A DNA stretch of 64,000 nt from Actinomycetota bacterium (GCA_003139545.1 PLJC01000038.1:62587-126586), one strand, 5' to 3'; counted from the first letter of the stretch, positions 8,760 to 16,760 are shown. Translations and numbers: made by a program. Notes: generated by a model from the letters alone, not told the origin.

Positions 8760-9104
8760 GTGGAGGCGCTCCCGGCCGGCTACGACTTCATCCTCGTCGC
8801 AGACGGGACCGGTTGCGTTGCTGTGCGGCGGCTGGACCAGAGCGCGTGCGAGATGAAACGGCTGTACGTCCGTCCGGCGGCGCGCGGCACCGGCGCCGGG
8901 CGCGCGTTGGGACGGGCGGCGATCGAGCACGCGCGAGAGCGTGGATTCGCCGTCATGCGCCTCGACACGCTTCCGTCCATGGCCGAGGCGGGATCGTTGT
9001 ACCGGTCGCTCGGGTTTGTCGAGGTCGAGCGTTACAACGACAACCCGGCACCCGGTGTTCGGTTCATGGAGCTCGACCTGCGTCCTCCACGAACCGGCAC
9101 ATGA
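8760..9104 (+). CDS. GNAT-family N-acetyltransferase, start uncertain
   Basis: The GNAT core is clear: EMKRLYVRPAARGTGAGRAL contains the acetyl-CoA pyrophosphate loop (RxxGxG/A), then LDTLPSMAEAGSLYRSLGF and a C-terminal FMELDL strand. The only usual start near the aldo/keto reductase end is GTG 8760, yet family-like residues (GFDEE) continue upstream through 8709, where only ATT is available. The N-terminus may be truncated or use a rare start. It overlaps the convergent TetR gene by 41 bp. Confidence 0.7.
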   Translation: MEALPAGYDFILVADGTGCVAVRRLDQSACEMKRLYVRPAARGTGAGRALGRAAIEHARERGFAVMRLDTLPSMAEAGSLYRSLGFVEVERYNDNPAPGVRFMELDLRPPRTGT

Positions 9105-9669
9105 GCAAGACGGCGTCGCCCTCCTCGAGCCGCTGCTCCTGGACGAGCGAGCGCCACGTCGGGAAAGACACTGCGTGCCCGATCGCCGCGCGCGTGCGGT
9201 CCGCGGCCCGGCCGCGCAACCCTCGGCCGCGCATCAGCGTGTCTGCGGCCGAGCCGACGTACGCGTGGAAGGAGCTCAGCCGCCGCTTGACGATCGGGAC
9301 GAGCGCCTCGTCGCGGAACAGGCTCGTGTACATCGCGGTCGTCCGGCCGTAGAACGCATACAGCTCTCGTAGGGCTGTCTCGGTGCGGACGGTCGGGTCG
9401 TCGATCGATGTCCATGCCCGCACGTCGGGCGGCGGATTCGCCGCCCGCCAATGCGACGAGCAGGCGTCGAACAACGTCTCGTCGTCCGGAAAGTGCCGGT
9501 AGACGGTCGAACGCCGGACGCCTGCCCGCTCGGCGATCGCGCTGATCGTCGTCCGCGCGGGACCGACCTCCTCGTGCAGCGCCGCCGTGCTCTCGGTGAT
9601 CCGTAGTCGGGTCTGCGCCTCGAGCTCTGCGCGCCGCGCCATCCGGTATGGACGCCTTTGGTCGGACAT
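9064..9669 (-). CDS. TetR-family regulator of the cupin gene
   Basis: 201 aa with an N-terminal TetR helix-turn-helix (TTISAIAERAGVRRSTVYRHF, about residues 40-60) and a divergent helical ligand domain. Start ATG 9669 has a GGAGAG Shine-Dalgarno 6 nt upstream. The start codon lies inside one of two near-identical palindromes and the other covers the cupin promoter start, so it probably represses both itself and the cupin gene. Confidence 0.88.
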   Translation of the reverse strand: MSDQRRPYRMARRAELEAQTRLRITESTAALHEEVGPARTTISAIAERAGVRRSTVYRHFPDDETLFDACSSHWRAANPPPDVRAWTSIDDPTVRTETALRELYAFYGRTTAMYTSLFRDEALVPIVKRRLSSFHAYVGSAADTLMRGRGLRGRAADRTRAAIGHAVSFPTWRSLVQEQRLEEGDAVLLMCRFVEDAGRAP

Positions 9670-9677
9670 ATCTGTCT
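9664..9677. promoter_or_regulatory. TetR operator O1
   Basis: GGACATATCTGTCT has GACA/TGTC arms around a 4-bp centre and overlaps the tetR start codon. It matches O2 at 9720-9733 in 12 of 14 positions. Confidence 0.6.
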
Positions 9678-9684
9678 CTCCATA

Positions 9685-9714
9685 TTGACACAGGCAGCGG
9701 AGGAGGTCTAGATT
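9685..9714 (+). promoter_or_regulatory. Promoter of cupin gene
   Basis: A perfect TTGACA (9685-9690), 18-bp spacer and TAGATT (9709-9714). The predicted start of transcription near 9721 falls at operator O2. Confidence 0.6.
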
Positions 9715-9719
9715 CCATA

Positions 9720-9733
9720 GGACATAGCTGTCC
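9720..9733. promoter_or_regulatory. TetR operator O2
   Basis: GGACATAGCTGTCC, arms GGACA/TGTCC, lies over the expected transcription start of the cupin gene, a position suited to repression. Confidence 0.6.
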
Positions 9734-9753
9734 ATCGAAAAGGAGTTGGGGGA

Positions 9754-10284
9754 ATGCAGACCGCTGCAGGCGTGAAGATCGTTGGCCCGGCCGACGCGCA
9801 GGAGGGCTTCCTCGGGAGCATCGGCGTGCGCTTCATGATCGACGGCGCCGAGGCGGGCGAGCGCTTCTCGCTCGTCGAGCATCCGATGTCGCCGCGCGCG
9901 CTGGCGGCGCCGCTGCATCTGCACACGCGCGAGGACGAGTACAGCTACGTCCTGCAGGGCCGCATGGGCGCGCTGCTCGGCGACGACGTTGTCGAGGCCG
10001 GCCCCGGCGATCTCGTCCACAAGCCGCGGAACCAGTGGCACACGTTCTGGAACGCGGGCGACGAGCCCTGTCGCATCCTCGAGATCATCTCGCCGGCCGG
10101 GTTCGAGCATTTCTTCCGTGAGCTCTCCGACCTCGGTGGTGCGATGGCCGCCGACCCCGATGAGTTCGCGCGCCTTCGGGGCCGCTACGGGCTCGACATG
10201 CAGCCCGAGTCGGTGCCGGAGCTCGTCCAGCGATTCGGGCTGCGGGTCGGCGAGCCGCTCAGCGGAGGCTGGGTACCAGCTTGA
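9754..10284 (+). CDS. Cupin-domain protein
   Basis: 176 aa. Cupin motif 1 (PLHLHTREDEYSYVLQGRMG, about residues 50-69) carries the His-His-Glu metal ligands and motif 2 (HKPRNQWHTFWN) the third His. The enzyme or binding role is not determined. An AGGAG Shine-Dalgarno precedes ATG 9754. Control by the divergent TetR protein is suggested by two operators in the shared intergenic region. Its 3' end overlaps the convergent flippase gene. Confidence 0.88.
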   Translation: MQTAAGVKIVGPADAQEGFLGSIGVRFMIDGAEAGERFSLVEHPMSPRALAAPLHLHTREDEYSYVLQGRMGALLGDDVVEAGPGDLVHKPRNQWHTFWNAGDEPCRILEIISPAGFEHFFRELSDLGGAMAADPDEFARLRGRYGLDMQPESVPELVQRFGLRVGEPLSGGWVPA

Positions 10285-11698
10285 GCAGGCGCTTCCGCTC
10301 GGCCGGCAGGTAGAAGCCGAGTAGCGCGAGCACGAGCGGGTACGCGAGCACGAGGAGGAAGGACGGCGCGAGCGGGAGATGCAACGCGCGCGCCACGACC
10401 GTGAGGGCCACTCCGGCGCCGACGACGGTGACGACGCGCCGCCACTGGTAGTCCACGGGGTAGACGTGCTGCGCGTACATCGTCATTCCGATGAACAGCA
10501 CGACGTAGGCCGCAGCGGTGGAGATGGCGGCGCCGACCATCCCATATGCAGGGATGAGCCAGAAGTTCAGTCCGACGTTGACGAGCGCGCCCGCGCCGGT
10601 CACGACCCAGTTGAGCTGCGTCCGCCGCGCCCGTCCGCTGCCGATCGCGAGCACCGTGTAACCCGCGTACACGGCCCCGGCAAACGCGAGCAGCGCGATG
10701 CCCTTCTCCGCGCGGAAGTAGCTGTGGCGAGACGTGAGCAGGTGCACCCACCACGGTGCGAGCGCGCCGAGCGCGAGTGCGACCCACGACGCGAACGCGA
10801 GCAGGTACGTGAGCACGAACGCGTACGTCCGGCGCGCATCGCGGTCGTCCTCGATCGAATACGCGAATGCGGGCCATGCCGTCCTGAACGCGACCATGAC
10901 GAACGTGAGGATGGACGAGATCTTGATCGCCACCGAGTACACGCCGACCTCGGCGAGATTCTTGTACCAAACGAGGAACTCGCGGTCGATGAAGTTGATC
11001 GCCCACAACGCAAGCGCCGACGGGACGAGGGGCATGCCGAAGTGCTGCATCTTGCGGAAGAGGCTGCGGTCGAACTCGAGCCCGAGCTGCTCGTTGCGGT
11101 ACGCGACGAGCACGACGTACACGAGGAGCGTCCCCGTGAAGTTTCCGACGACGAGGCCGACTGCGCCCCAGTGGAAGACGGCGACGAAGAGCACCATCGC
11201 AGCGACCGTGATGAGAACGTTCGCGACGCTCGCGATCGCGTACGCCGTCGAGCGCTCCTCGACGCGGAAGAGCGCGGTCAGCTGCTGATAGTTCGTCTGC
11301 GCCCACAGCCCGACGGCGCCTGCGCGCACGAGCGTCGCGTGGTCCGAGTGCAGGATCAGGTGGCTGATCGGGCCGGCGAAGACGAGGCCGATCACGAGCC
11401 CGAGCGTCGACATCGCCATCGTGAACCAGAAGGAAGTGCGGACGACCGTGAGCTTCTCGGGGGGCTCCTTCGCGTCGAAGTAGAAGCGGAAGAACGCACT
11501 CGAGATCCCGAGCTGGAGGACGATCGCGAGGACGGCGGTGAGTGCCGTGACCGTCTCGACCTGGCCGTACGAGTTCGGCGGCAGGTAGTGCGTGTACAGC
11601 GGCAGGAGGACGGTCGCGAGGATGCGCGACACGAGCCCGCCGAGGCCGTAGATCGCCGAATGGCGGCCGAGCCGCTTGAGCTCGTGTCCGAGTCTCAC
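10259..11698 (-). CDS. Wzx-like polysaccharide flippase (MOP superfamily)
   Basis: 479 aa with about 14 hydrophobic helices along the whole length. The N-terminus (YGLGGLVSRILATVLLPLYT) and central FIDREFLVWYKNLAEVGVYS resemble RfbX/Wzx and MOP-family flippases that move lipid-linked oligosaccharides across the membrane. Start GTG 11698 overlaps the stop of the upstream glycosyltransferase (GTGA), so the two are coupled. An apparent fusion with upstream frame is rejected. Confidence 0.88.
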   Translation of the reverse strand: MRLGHELKRLGRHSAIYGLGGLVSRILATVLLPLYTHYLPPNSYGQVETVTALTAVLAIVLQLGISSAFFRFYFDAKEPPEKLTVVRTSFWFTMAMSTLGLVIGLVFAGPISHLILHSDHATLVRAGAVGLWAQTNYQQLTALFRVEERSTAYAIASVANVLITVAAMVLFVAVFHWGAVGLVVGNFTGTLLVYVVLVAYRNEQLGLEFDRSLFRKMQHFGMPLVPSALALWAINFIDREFLVWYKNLAEVGVYSVAIKISSILTFVMVAFRTAWPAFAYSIEDDRDARRTYAFVLTYLLAFASWVALALGALAPWWVHLLTSRHSYFRAEKGIALLAFAGAVYAGYTVLAIGSGRARRTQLNWVVTGAGALVNVGLNFWLIPAYGMVGAAISTAAAYVVLFIGMTMYAQHVYPVDYQWRRVVTVVGAGVALTVVARALHLPLAPSFLLVLAYPLVLALLGFYLPAERKRLLKLVPSLR

Positions 11699-12636
11699 CG
11701 GAGGCCAGCGTAGAGGTCGAGCAGGCGCTGTCCGACGACCGAGAGGTCGTGGACTTGCTCGACGTACGCCCGGCTGGCCGCTCCGATGCGGCGCAGCTCG
11801 TCGGGCGAAGCGACGAGCTCGCGCAGCACATCGGTGAGCGTCTCCTTCGTCGCGTGCACGATCGGCAGCTCGAGCCCGAATGCCTCCTCGGTCCGGCGGA
11901 TCGCCTCCTCGTGCAGGAACGCGACCACCGGCTTGCCGAGCGCCATCGCCTCGATCGCGAACATGCCGTACCAGCCGGCGTTCAGCTGGTCGACGACGAG
12001 GTCGGCGGCGCGATAGCGCTCGAAGGCGGCGCGGTGGTCGACGCCCTCGACGAGCTCCAGGTTCAGGCCGAGCTCCTCGGCGGCCGCGACGACCTCCTCC
12101 GTCCCTTTGCGCGACCGCGACGACGGGGCATGGAGGACGACGGGATGCTCGCTGTCGGACGGCGGCGCCGGCACGATCGCGGCGACGTCGATGCCGGGCG
12201 GGATGACGTGTGCGTCGGGGAGCCATTGCGCGGCGTCGTACGAGCCGATGACGATCGCGCCGGCGCGCCGCGCCCACTTGAGGTCGTCGGGCGGTCGCCC
12301 GCGGATGTCCGAGCCGAGGAAGTGCATCACCGACGGCTTCCGCATCGCGTACAGGAGCGGGAACTGCAGCGACTTCGGGACGAGCGTGAGCCCGAAGTAG
12401 AAGTGGAAGATGTCCGTCTTCGGTGCGAGCTGCGCGAACGCCTGCCATTGCGTCCGCTGCTGCCGGATCAGGCCGCCGCGGCGCTCGAGGTCGATGTCCG
12501 CCTCGGGGTGCAGCCGGTAGCGGTTGAAGACGACGAGGCGTGCGTCGACGCCGCGCGCCCGGAGCGCCTGGACGTTCGCCCACGGGATGCCGGCCGTGTT
12601 GACCGGGCAGTGCGTGACCCGAAGCGGCTTCTCCAC
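11695..12636 (-). CDS. GT4-family glycosyltransferase
   Basis: 313 aa GT-B protein. N-terminal half: HCPVNTAGIPWANVQALRARG and the FHFYFG region; C-terminal donor half: HAPSSRSRKGTEEV and GWYGMFAIEAMALGKPVVAF, the E-x7-E-like sugar-nucleotide motif. Probably acts on a lipid-linked glycan before the coupled flippase. The start is GTG 12636, seven nt after TACCGT; a GTG at 12645 lies within that box. Confidence 0.87.
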   Translation of the reverse strand: MEKPLRVTHCPVNTAGIPWANVQALRARGVDARLVVFNRYRLHPEADIDLERRGGLIRQQRTQWQAFAQLAPKTDIFHFYFGLTLVPKSLQFPLLYAMRKPSVMHFLGSDIRGRPPDDLKWARRAGAIVIGSYDAAQWLPDAHVIPPGIDVAAIVPAPPSDSEHPVVLHAPSSRSRKGTEEVVAAAEELGLNLELVEGVDHRAAFERYRAADLVVDQLNAGWYGMFAIEAMALGKPVVAFLHEEAIRRTEEAFGLELPIVHATKETLTDVLRELVASPDELRRIGAASRAYVEQVHDLSVVGQRLLDLYAGLR

Positions 12637-12643
12637 TGCCGTC

Positions 12644-12649
12644 ACGGTA
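12644..12649 (-). promoter_or_regulatory. -10 box TACCGT for GT4-flippase operon
   Basis: TACCGT ends 7 nt before GTG 12636 and indicates a leaderless operon mRNA. Confidence 0.45.
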
Positions 12650-12784
12650 TCGCCCGGAAGTGACGACGCTCACGTGATCGAGGCCGTCCTACACTCCACC
12701 TCCAGCCCCGGGTGGGTGGGGGTTTGGGACGGAAACGCGCCTCCGGCGCTCGAACGGTCGTGCCGGCAGAGCTGGAGGCAGTAA

Positions 12785-12796
12785 GCCTTAGGCGTC
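12785..12796. repeat. 12-bp direct repeat, copy 1
   Basis: GCCTTAGGCGTC, identical to 12996-13007. The two copies flank most of the hairpin array, like a target duplication or recombination scar. Confidence 0.5.
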
Positions 12797-12970
12797 GGTT
12801 GCGAAGCCGACATCGAAGGCCGGAGCTAACGCGAAGCGTTAGTGGAGGCCGCACCAGCGTGCGGGGACGGCGGTAGCCGCCACCGTACGCGCAGAACGAA
12901 ACCGTCGCTCGCACTCATAAGAGCTCGGCGGCTTGGCCGGCGAGCGCTCCCGCGAAGCGGGAACCTCAAG

Positions 12971-13000
12971 AAGGCGAAAGTGCGTCAGCACTTTCGCCTT
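12971..13000 (-). terminator. 13-bp perfect hairpin at the end of the ATP-grasp operon
   Basis: AAGGCGAAAGTGC and GCACTTTCGCCTT pair perfectly around loop GTCA, directly after the TAA stop (12999-13001) of the minus-strand gene. There is no U-tract, so it may be a 3'-end stabiliser or weak terminator. Confidence 0.45.
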
Positions 13001-13007
13001 AGGCGTC
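12996..13007. repeat. 12-bp direct repeat, copy 2
   Basis: GCCTTAGGCGTC covers the stop codon and last two codons of the ATP-grasp gene at 12999-14018; copy 1 is 211 bp away. Confidence 0.5.
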
Positions 13008-14018
13008 CCACTCCACCTGGTCGAAGTAGCGGAGCGCGGTCCGGCCCGGCCGCACCCGGGAGTGCAGCGCCGCAAGCTCCGCGTCGGAGATCTCGCCGAG
13101 CGCGCGCTTCACGCCGAGCCACGGCAGATTCAGGTCCTCCTGGTAGACGACCGTCGAGATGCGCGGGTTCACCTCGATCACGTGATCGCCGACGAGCTGG
13201 ATGTTGAAGAACCACTCGATCGCGAGCTCCTGCACGATGCGGTCGGCGAGCTCCATCAGCCCGTCGTCCGCGAGCGTGACGAAGTACATCGCGAGGCCGG
13301 CGCGCATCGACTCGCGCGTCTTCGGATGTCCAAGCACGATCCGCTCGCCGTCGGCGATGCCGTCGATGGTGCGCTCGCCGCCGGTGGCGAGCTCCATGAC
13401 GAGCAGCTCGGTTCCGCCCTGCTCGGGCAGCAGGTCGAGCGCCTCCTCGAGTCGCATCGACACCGATCCCGGCCGTTCGTGCAGAAGTTGATGCGCGCGA
13501 TCGACGGTCGGATCGAGGATGCGGAACCCGCGCGAGCCGGACGAGAACACCGGCTTGAAACACACAGGCCGGTCGGGGTAACCGAGCTCGCGTGCGGCTG
13601 CCTCGACCGCGCGCGCGCCGGCGACGCGCCGGAACTCGATCGTCGGGACGCCGATGCGCTGCAGGAGCGAGTACGTCTCCGCCTTGTCGTTCGAGCGCCG
13701 CACCGTCTCGGGCGCCGACACGAGCACGGGCACGGGGAACCGTCCGCGCGCGGCCGCGAGGCCGGGCAGGTCGAACGAGGACTGCGGCAGCACGATGTCG
13801 GCGCCCTCGCGCTCGACCAGCTCGAGGATGGCGTCGGCGTACCCAGGATCGGAGCCGGGCGGCACGAGGTGGAAGGCATCGCACAGATGCCGGCCGATCG
13901 AGCGCTCCGACATGTCGACGCCGACGAGCCGCACCTCGCGCTCGCCGTTCTCGCGCAAGCCGCGCAGCAGCGCTGCGGCGCCGGGCGCGCCGGCGGCGGT
14001 GACGAGGATCGTCGTCAT
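12999..14018 (-). CDS. CarB-like ATP-grasp ligase
   Basis: 339 aa. Starts MTTILVTAAGAPGAAAL (nucleotide-like preATP-grasp fold), then SNDKAETYSLLQRIGVPT, the ATP loop FKPVFSSGSRGFRIL and a metal-binding end HVIEVNPRISTVVYQ. The order matches carbamoyl-phosphate-synthase-like ATP-grasp proteins common in polysaccharide loci; substrate unknown. Start ATG 14018 overlaps the upstream stop (ATGA). It is the last gene of a three- or four-gene minus-strand operon and ends at the hairpin element. Confidence 0.85.
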   Translation of the reverse strand: MTTILVTAAGAPGAAALLRGLRENGEREVRLVGVDMSERSIGRHLCDAFHLVPPGSDPGYADAILELVEREGADIVLPQSSFDLPGLAAARGRFPVPVLVSAPETVRRSNDKAETYSLLQRIGVPTIEFRRVAGARAVEAAARELGYPDRPVCFKPVFSSGSRGFRILDPTVDRAHQLLHERPGSVSMRLEEALDLLPEQGGTELLVMELATGGERTIDGIADGERIVLGHPKTRESMRAGLAMYFVTLADDGLMELADRIVQELAIEWFFNIQLVGDHVIEVNPRISTVVYQEDLNLPWLGVKRALGEISDAELAALHSRVRPGRTALRYFDQVEWDA

Positions 14019-14647
14019 GTCATGTCGATCCGGTCGTCGATGAGCGCGTCGACCCATTCGTTGCGCTTCGCCTCCAGCATCGCTTCCATCGTCTCGCGCA
14101 TGGTCGTCCCTTCGTACACCCAGATCTCGGGATGGACGAGCAGCTGGAGCCAATCGAGCGCACCGGATGCGAGCTCGTCGTGCGGGCAGCCTTCGCGCCA
14201 GTGGTGGTTCGAGTCGGACCGGTAGTGCCCGGGCGTGAACCACGGGGACTGCATGACATTCACCGCACCGTCGATCGGTTCCGACATGTATTCCGGGTCG
14301 GGGTTGTGCCACGCGATCACAGGGTCGAAGCGCTCGTCAAGCTGCGCCTTCGGGTACACGGCGTGCAGACCGACCGCGTGGCCGAGCTCGCGCAGCTCCG
14401 CGATCGCATCGCGGCCTGCGTGCGATCCGAGGTTGTAGAAGCGGCTCTCCGTCATCAGGAAGTACGTCGCACGCGCGCCAAGCTCCTGCTCGAGCCGCGC
14501 CATCGCGAGCGCTGCGTCGAGTGAGAGGTCGACGTCGTGCCGAAGGAGCAGGTCGCCTGCGCGCGGCTCCCGGTCGAACGTCGCCCACGAGTAGTCGCCG
14601 GCCGTGAGCAGCTCGCGGTAGTGCGTCAGATCGAACGCGCAGCTCAT
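14015..14647 (-). CDS. NodB-like polysaccharide deacetylase domain protein
   Basis: 210 aa. RHDVDLSLDAAL near residue 38 provides the Asp-Asp metal motif, and ATYFLMTESRFYN and GHAVGLHAVYP follow as in NodB-fold deacetylases, which hydrolyse N-acetyl groups of sugars. It has no signal peptide, so a cytoplasmic sugar or sugar-nucleotide substrate is likely. It lies between two ATP-grasp genes with 4-bp overlaps at both ends; deacetylation could expose an amine that the ligases then acylate (inference). Confidence 0.78.
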   Translation of the reverse strand: MSCAFDLTHYRELLTAGDYSWATFDREPRAGDLLLRHDVDLSLDAALAMARLEQELGARATYFLMTESRFYNLGSHAGRDAIAELRELGHAVGLHAVYPKAQLDERFDPVIAWHNPDPEYMSEPIDGAVNVMQSPWFTPGHYRSDSNHHWREGCPHDELASGALDWLQLLVHPEIWVYEGTTMRETMEAMLEAKRNEWVDALIDDRIDMT

Positions 14648-15861
14648 GCCGGCTCCACTTCTACCTGGAGCAGCCGCGCCGCGGACTCCGCGCGCTGGAG
14701 TGCCTCGACGTTCGTGTCCGCGATCGCGATCACGTAGCCGCGTCGGTCGCCGTCGAGCCGCACGGGCCGGATCGTCTCGCCTTCCACCAGGTATGTGTCC
14801 GCCTGCACGACGCCGGGCGCGGCGAGCACGGGATCGAGCGGACCGATGCTGATCACGCGGCCCGTCGGCAGCGGACCGGGCGACGCGGTGAGGAAGCGGA
14901 TGGCGAGCGGCTGCTGCACCTGGGCGCGCGCGACGGAGTCGGGGACCGGCTCGCCCAGCGCCTGGCGGAGCGCGACCTCGATCAGATCGACACCGACGGC
15001 GTGCCGTGCGAGGTCGGCCATCTGCCCGCCGGGGATGCGCGCTGCGACCTCGATGACGAGCACGCCCTCGTCGGTGACGAGCAGCTGCGGGAACGCGATG
15101 CCGTCGCGCAGACCGAGCGCATGCGTCGCATGGGCGGCGACGCGCTCCGCCTCCGCGAGCACGTCGCCGAAGATCGTCGTCGGGTAGACGTGGATCCAAC
15201 CCACGCCGAAGCCGATGCCCGGCGGGCGCAGGCGGTCCGAGAGCGTCAGCACCTCCGCCTCGCCGCCGCGGGCGATGACGAGCCCGTTCAGCTCCAGGCC
15301 GTCGTGGAAGCGCTCGAGCACGACTTCGCCGCCCGCCGACTCGGCGAGGGCCGCGTGCAGATGCGCGTCGAGCTCGTCGATCGATTCGAGACGGAAGATG
15401 CCGCGCTGGCCGCCCGAGTCGGCCGGCTTCAGCACCGCCGGAAAGCCGACCGTCTCCGCTGCTGCGTGCGCCGACGCGAGGTCGCGCGCGGCGGCGAAGC
15501 GCGGCTGCGGCACGCCGGCCTCGGCGAGCCGGCGCCGCATCGCGATCTTGTGGGTCATCAGGTGCGCGACCTCGGTGCCGATGCCGGGGAGGCCGAGCTC
15601 CTCGGCGACTGCGGCGACGATCGGCACCGCGCGGTCGGCCGACACGGTCAGCGCGCCGTCGACTCCGTGGCGGCGCGCGACGTCGATCACGCCCTCCAGA
15701 TCCTGGAAGTCGACGACCTCGCCCACGTCGGCCGCCTGCAGGCCGAGCGCGTCCGGGTTGCGGTCGACCGCGACCACCCGTAGCTCGAGCTCCTTGGCAC
15801 GGAGGATCGCGCGGCGCTGGTGGCGGCCTGCGCCGACGAAGAGGACGGTCTTGCCCTGCAC
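14644..15861 (-). CDS. ATP-grasp ligase, paralogue of the gene at 1-864
   Basis: 405 aa. Rossmann-like start (VLFVGAGRHQ), ATP loop KPADSGGQRGIFR, sugar/amine pocket candidate DRLRPPGIGFGVGWIH and metal site VIEVAARIPGGQMADLA; a C-terminal domain of about 100 aa follows. It shows what the window-truncated paralogue should look like when complete. Start GTG 15861 lies 7 nt after a TAGAGT box that itself begins right after the upstream methyltransferase stop. Confidence 0.87.
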   Translation of the reverse strand: MQGKTVLFVGAGRHQRRAILRAKELELRVVAVDRNPDALGLQAADVGEVVDFQDLEGVIDVARRHGVDGALTVSADRAVPIVAAVAEELGLPGIGTEVAHLMTHKIAMRRRLAEAGVPQPRFAAARDLASAHAAAETVGFPAVLKPADSGGQRGIFRLESIDELDAHLHAALAESAGGEVVLERFHDGLELNGLVIARGGEAEVLTLSDRLRPPGIGFGVGWIHVYPTTIFGDVLAEAERVAAHATHALGLRDGIAFPQLLVTDEGVLVIEVAARIPGGQMADLARHAVGVDLIEVALRQALGEPVPDSVARAQVQQPLAIRFLTASPGPLPTGRVISIGPLDPVLAAPGVVQADTYLVEGETIRPVRLDGDRRGYVIAIADTNVEALQRAESAARLLQVEVEPA

Positions 15862-15868
15862 GGGGCCG

Positions 15869-15874
15869 ACTCTA
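15869..15874 (-). promoter_or_regulatory. -10 box TAGAGT for ATP-grasp/deacetylase operon
   Basis: TAGAGT, 7 nt before GTG 15861, gives the three-gene ligase/deacetylase/ligase unit its own leaderless promoter. Confidence 0.5.
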
Positions 15875-15875
15875 T

Positions 15876-16748
15876 TCAGCTGTGGGCGACGATCGCGTAG
15901 TCGAGGTCGTCGTTCAGGTGGATCGTCTCGGTCTCCCCGAACCCGGCGCCGCGCACGAGCAGCTCGAGCGTCTCCGGAACGAGCGGCTGCGCGTGCGTGA
16001 GGTCGGCGTAGTAGTTCCGCAGGGCGGCGACCGACGACGGGTCGATCGTCTCCGCGATCAGGAGCCCGCCCGGGCGGAGCTTCGCGTGCGCGAGATCGAG
16101 GAGCGAGACGAGGTCGGAAGGCGGTAGGTGCTCGAGCAGCTGGAGCGCAGCGACGGCGCCGAGCGACCCGTCGGCGCACGCCTCGAGTGCCTCGTGCGCG
16201 GTTGCCTGCTCGACGTCGAGGCCGTCGGCGCGCGCGAAGGCGACCATGTCGGCGTTCGCGTCGACGCCGCGCGCCTCGATCCCGGCGTCGCGCAGGAGCG
16301 CGAGCAGCTCGCCGCGACCGGAGCCGAGGTCGAGCACGGGAGCGTGGCCGCGCAGCCGCTCGACGTACGGGCGCTGGCGCTCTCGCACGTCGGTGACGGC
16401 TCCGCGCAGGCGCGACTCGAAGGCGAAGTAGTCCGGCAGCGCTGCGGCGCGCGGCTGCGGCGCGACGGTGCCCGGCACAGCTCCGGCAGGGCGTCGCTCG
16501 AGGCGGAGGAGCCGCTCCTCCAGCTCGGAGACCCGGCGCTCCGCGGCGAGTGACCGCGCCGCTGCGTCGTCGACGCGGCTCGAGAGTGCGTCGAACAGCC
16601 GCAGGAGGACGCCGTTGAAGCTCCGCTGCCCGGCGGCGAGCGGTGCGGCCGCCGCGTACTGCAGCCGCCTGCGCAGGCCGCGCGCTCCCGCCTCCGTCGG
16701 CGAGGGCGCACGGAGGCGCTCGGCCTCCCGCCTCGGGTCGTCGTCCAC
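15876..16748 (-). CDS. Class I SAM methyltransferase with N-terminal coiled coil
   Basis: 290 aa. A charged region with heptads (SELEERLLRLERRPAG, about residues 69-85) precedes a Rossmann methyltransferase: VLDLGSGRGELL (SAM motif I), GVDANADMV, and LQLLEHLPPSD. The layout resembles WbdD-type chain-modifying methyltransferases, so it may methylate a glycan, but no kinase domain is present. Start GTG 16748 is 6 nt after TAAGGT. Confidence 0.85.
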   Translation of the reverse strand: MDDDPRREAERLRAPSPTEAGARGLRRRLQYAAAAPLAAGQRSFNGVLLRLFDALSSRVDDAAARSLAAERRVSELEERLLRLERRPAGAVPGTVAPQPRAAALPDYFAFESRLRGAVTDVRERQRPYVERLRGHAPVLDLGSGRGELLALLRDAGIEARGVDANADMVAFARADGLDVEQATAHEALEACADGSLGAVAALQLLEHLPPSDLVSLLDLAHAKLRPGGLLIAETIDPSSVAALRNYYADLTHAQPLVPETLELLVRGAGFGETETIHLNDDLDYAIVAHS

Positions 16749-16754
16749 GCCCGG

Positions 16755-16760
16755 ACCTTA
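16755..16760 (-). promoter_or_regulatory. -10 box TAAGGT for methyltransferase
   Basis: TAAGGT ends 6 nt before GTG 16748, within the intergenic gap. Confidence 0.45.

Larger units (their letters stand above)
12737..13000. repeat. Hairpin-packed intergenic element
   Basis: The 350-bp gap 12650-12998 holds no gene but successive stems: GCGCC/GGCGC (12737-12749), a 7-bp stem with GCGA loop (12794-12811) inside GCCTT/AAGGC (12785-12820), perfect CTAACGC-GAA-GCGTTAG (12826-12842), CCGCAC/GTGCGG (12849-12864), GGCGG/CCGCC (12869-12881), GCTCG/CGAGC (12923-12945), TCCCGC-GAA-GCGGGA (12948-12962) and a perfect 13-bp stem at 12971-13000. It looks like a structured RNA or a palindromic repeat element; orientation unknown. 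Confidence 0.6.

Noticed and set aside
10379..11713. 444-aa plus-strand frame opposite the flippase
   Set aside because: Low-complexity Arg/Asp/Glu antisense frame with no domain; the other strand encodes a clear membrane protein.
10259..12673. A single 804-aa frame that looks like a glycosyltransferase-flippase fusion
   Set aside because: Its first 325 codons are Arg/Pro-rich antiframe of the real GT4 gene; the flippase starts at GTG 11698.
12650..13000. tmRNA, RNase P RNA or SRP RNA in the hairpin gap
   Set aside because: No CCA end, tag reading frame, tRNA-like T-loop or conserved P4/GNAR motifs found on either strand.
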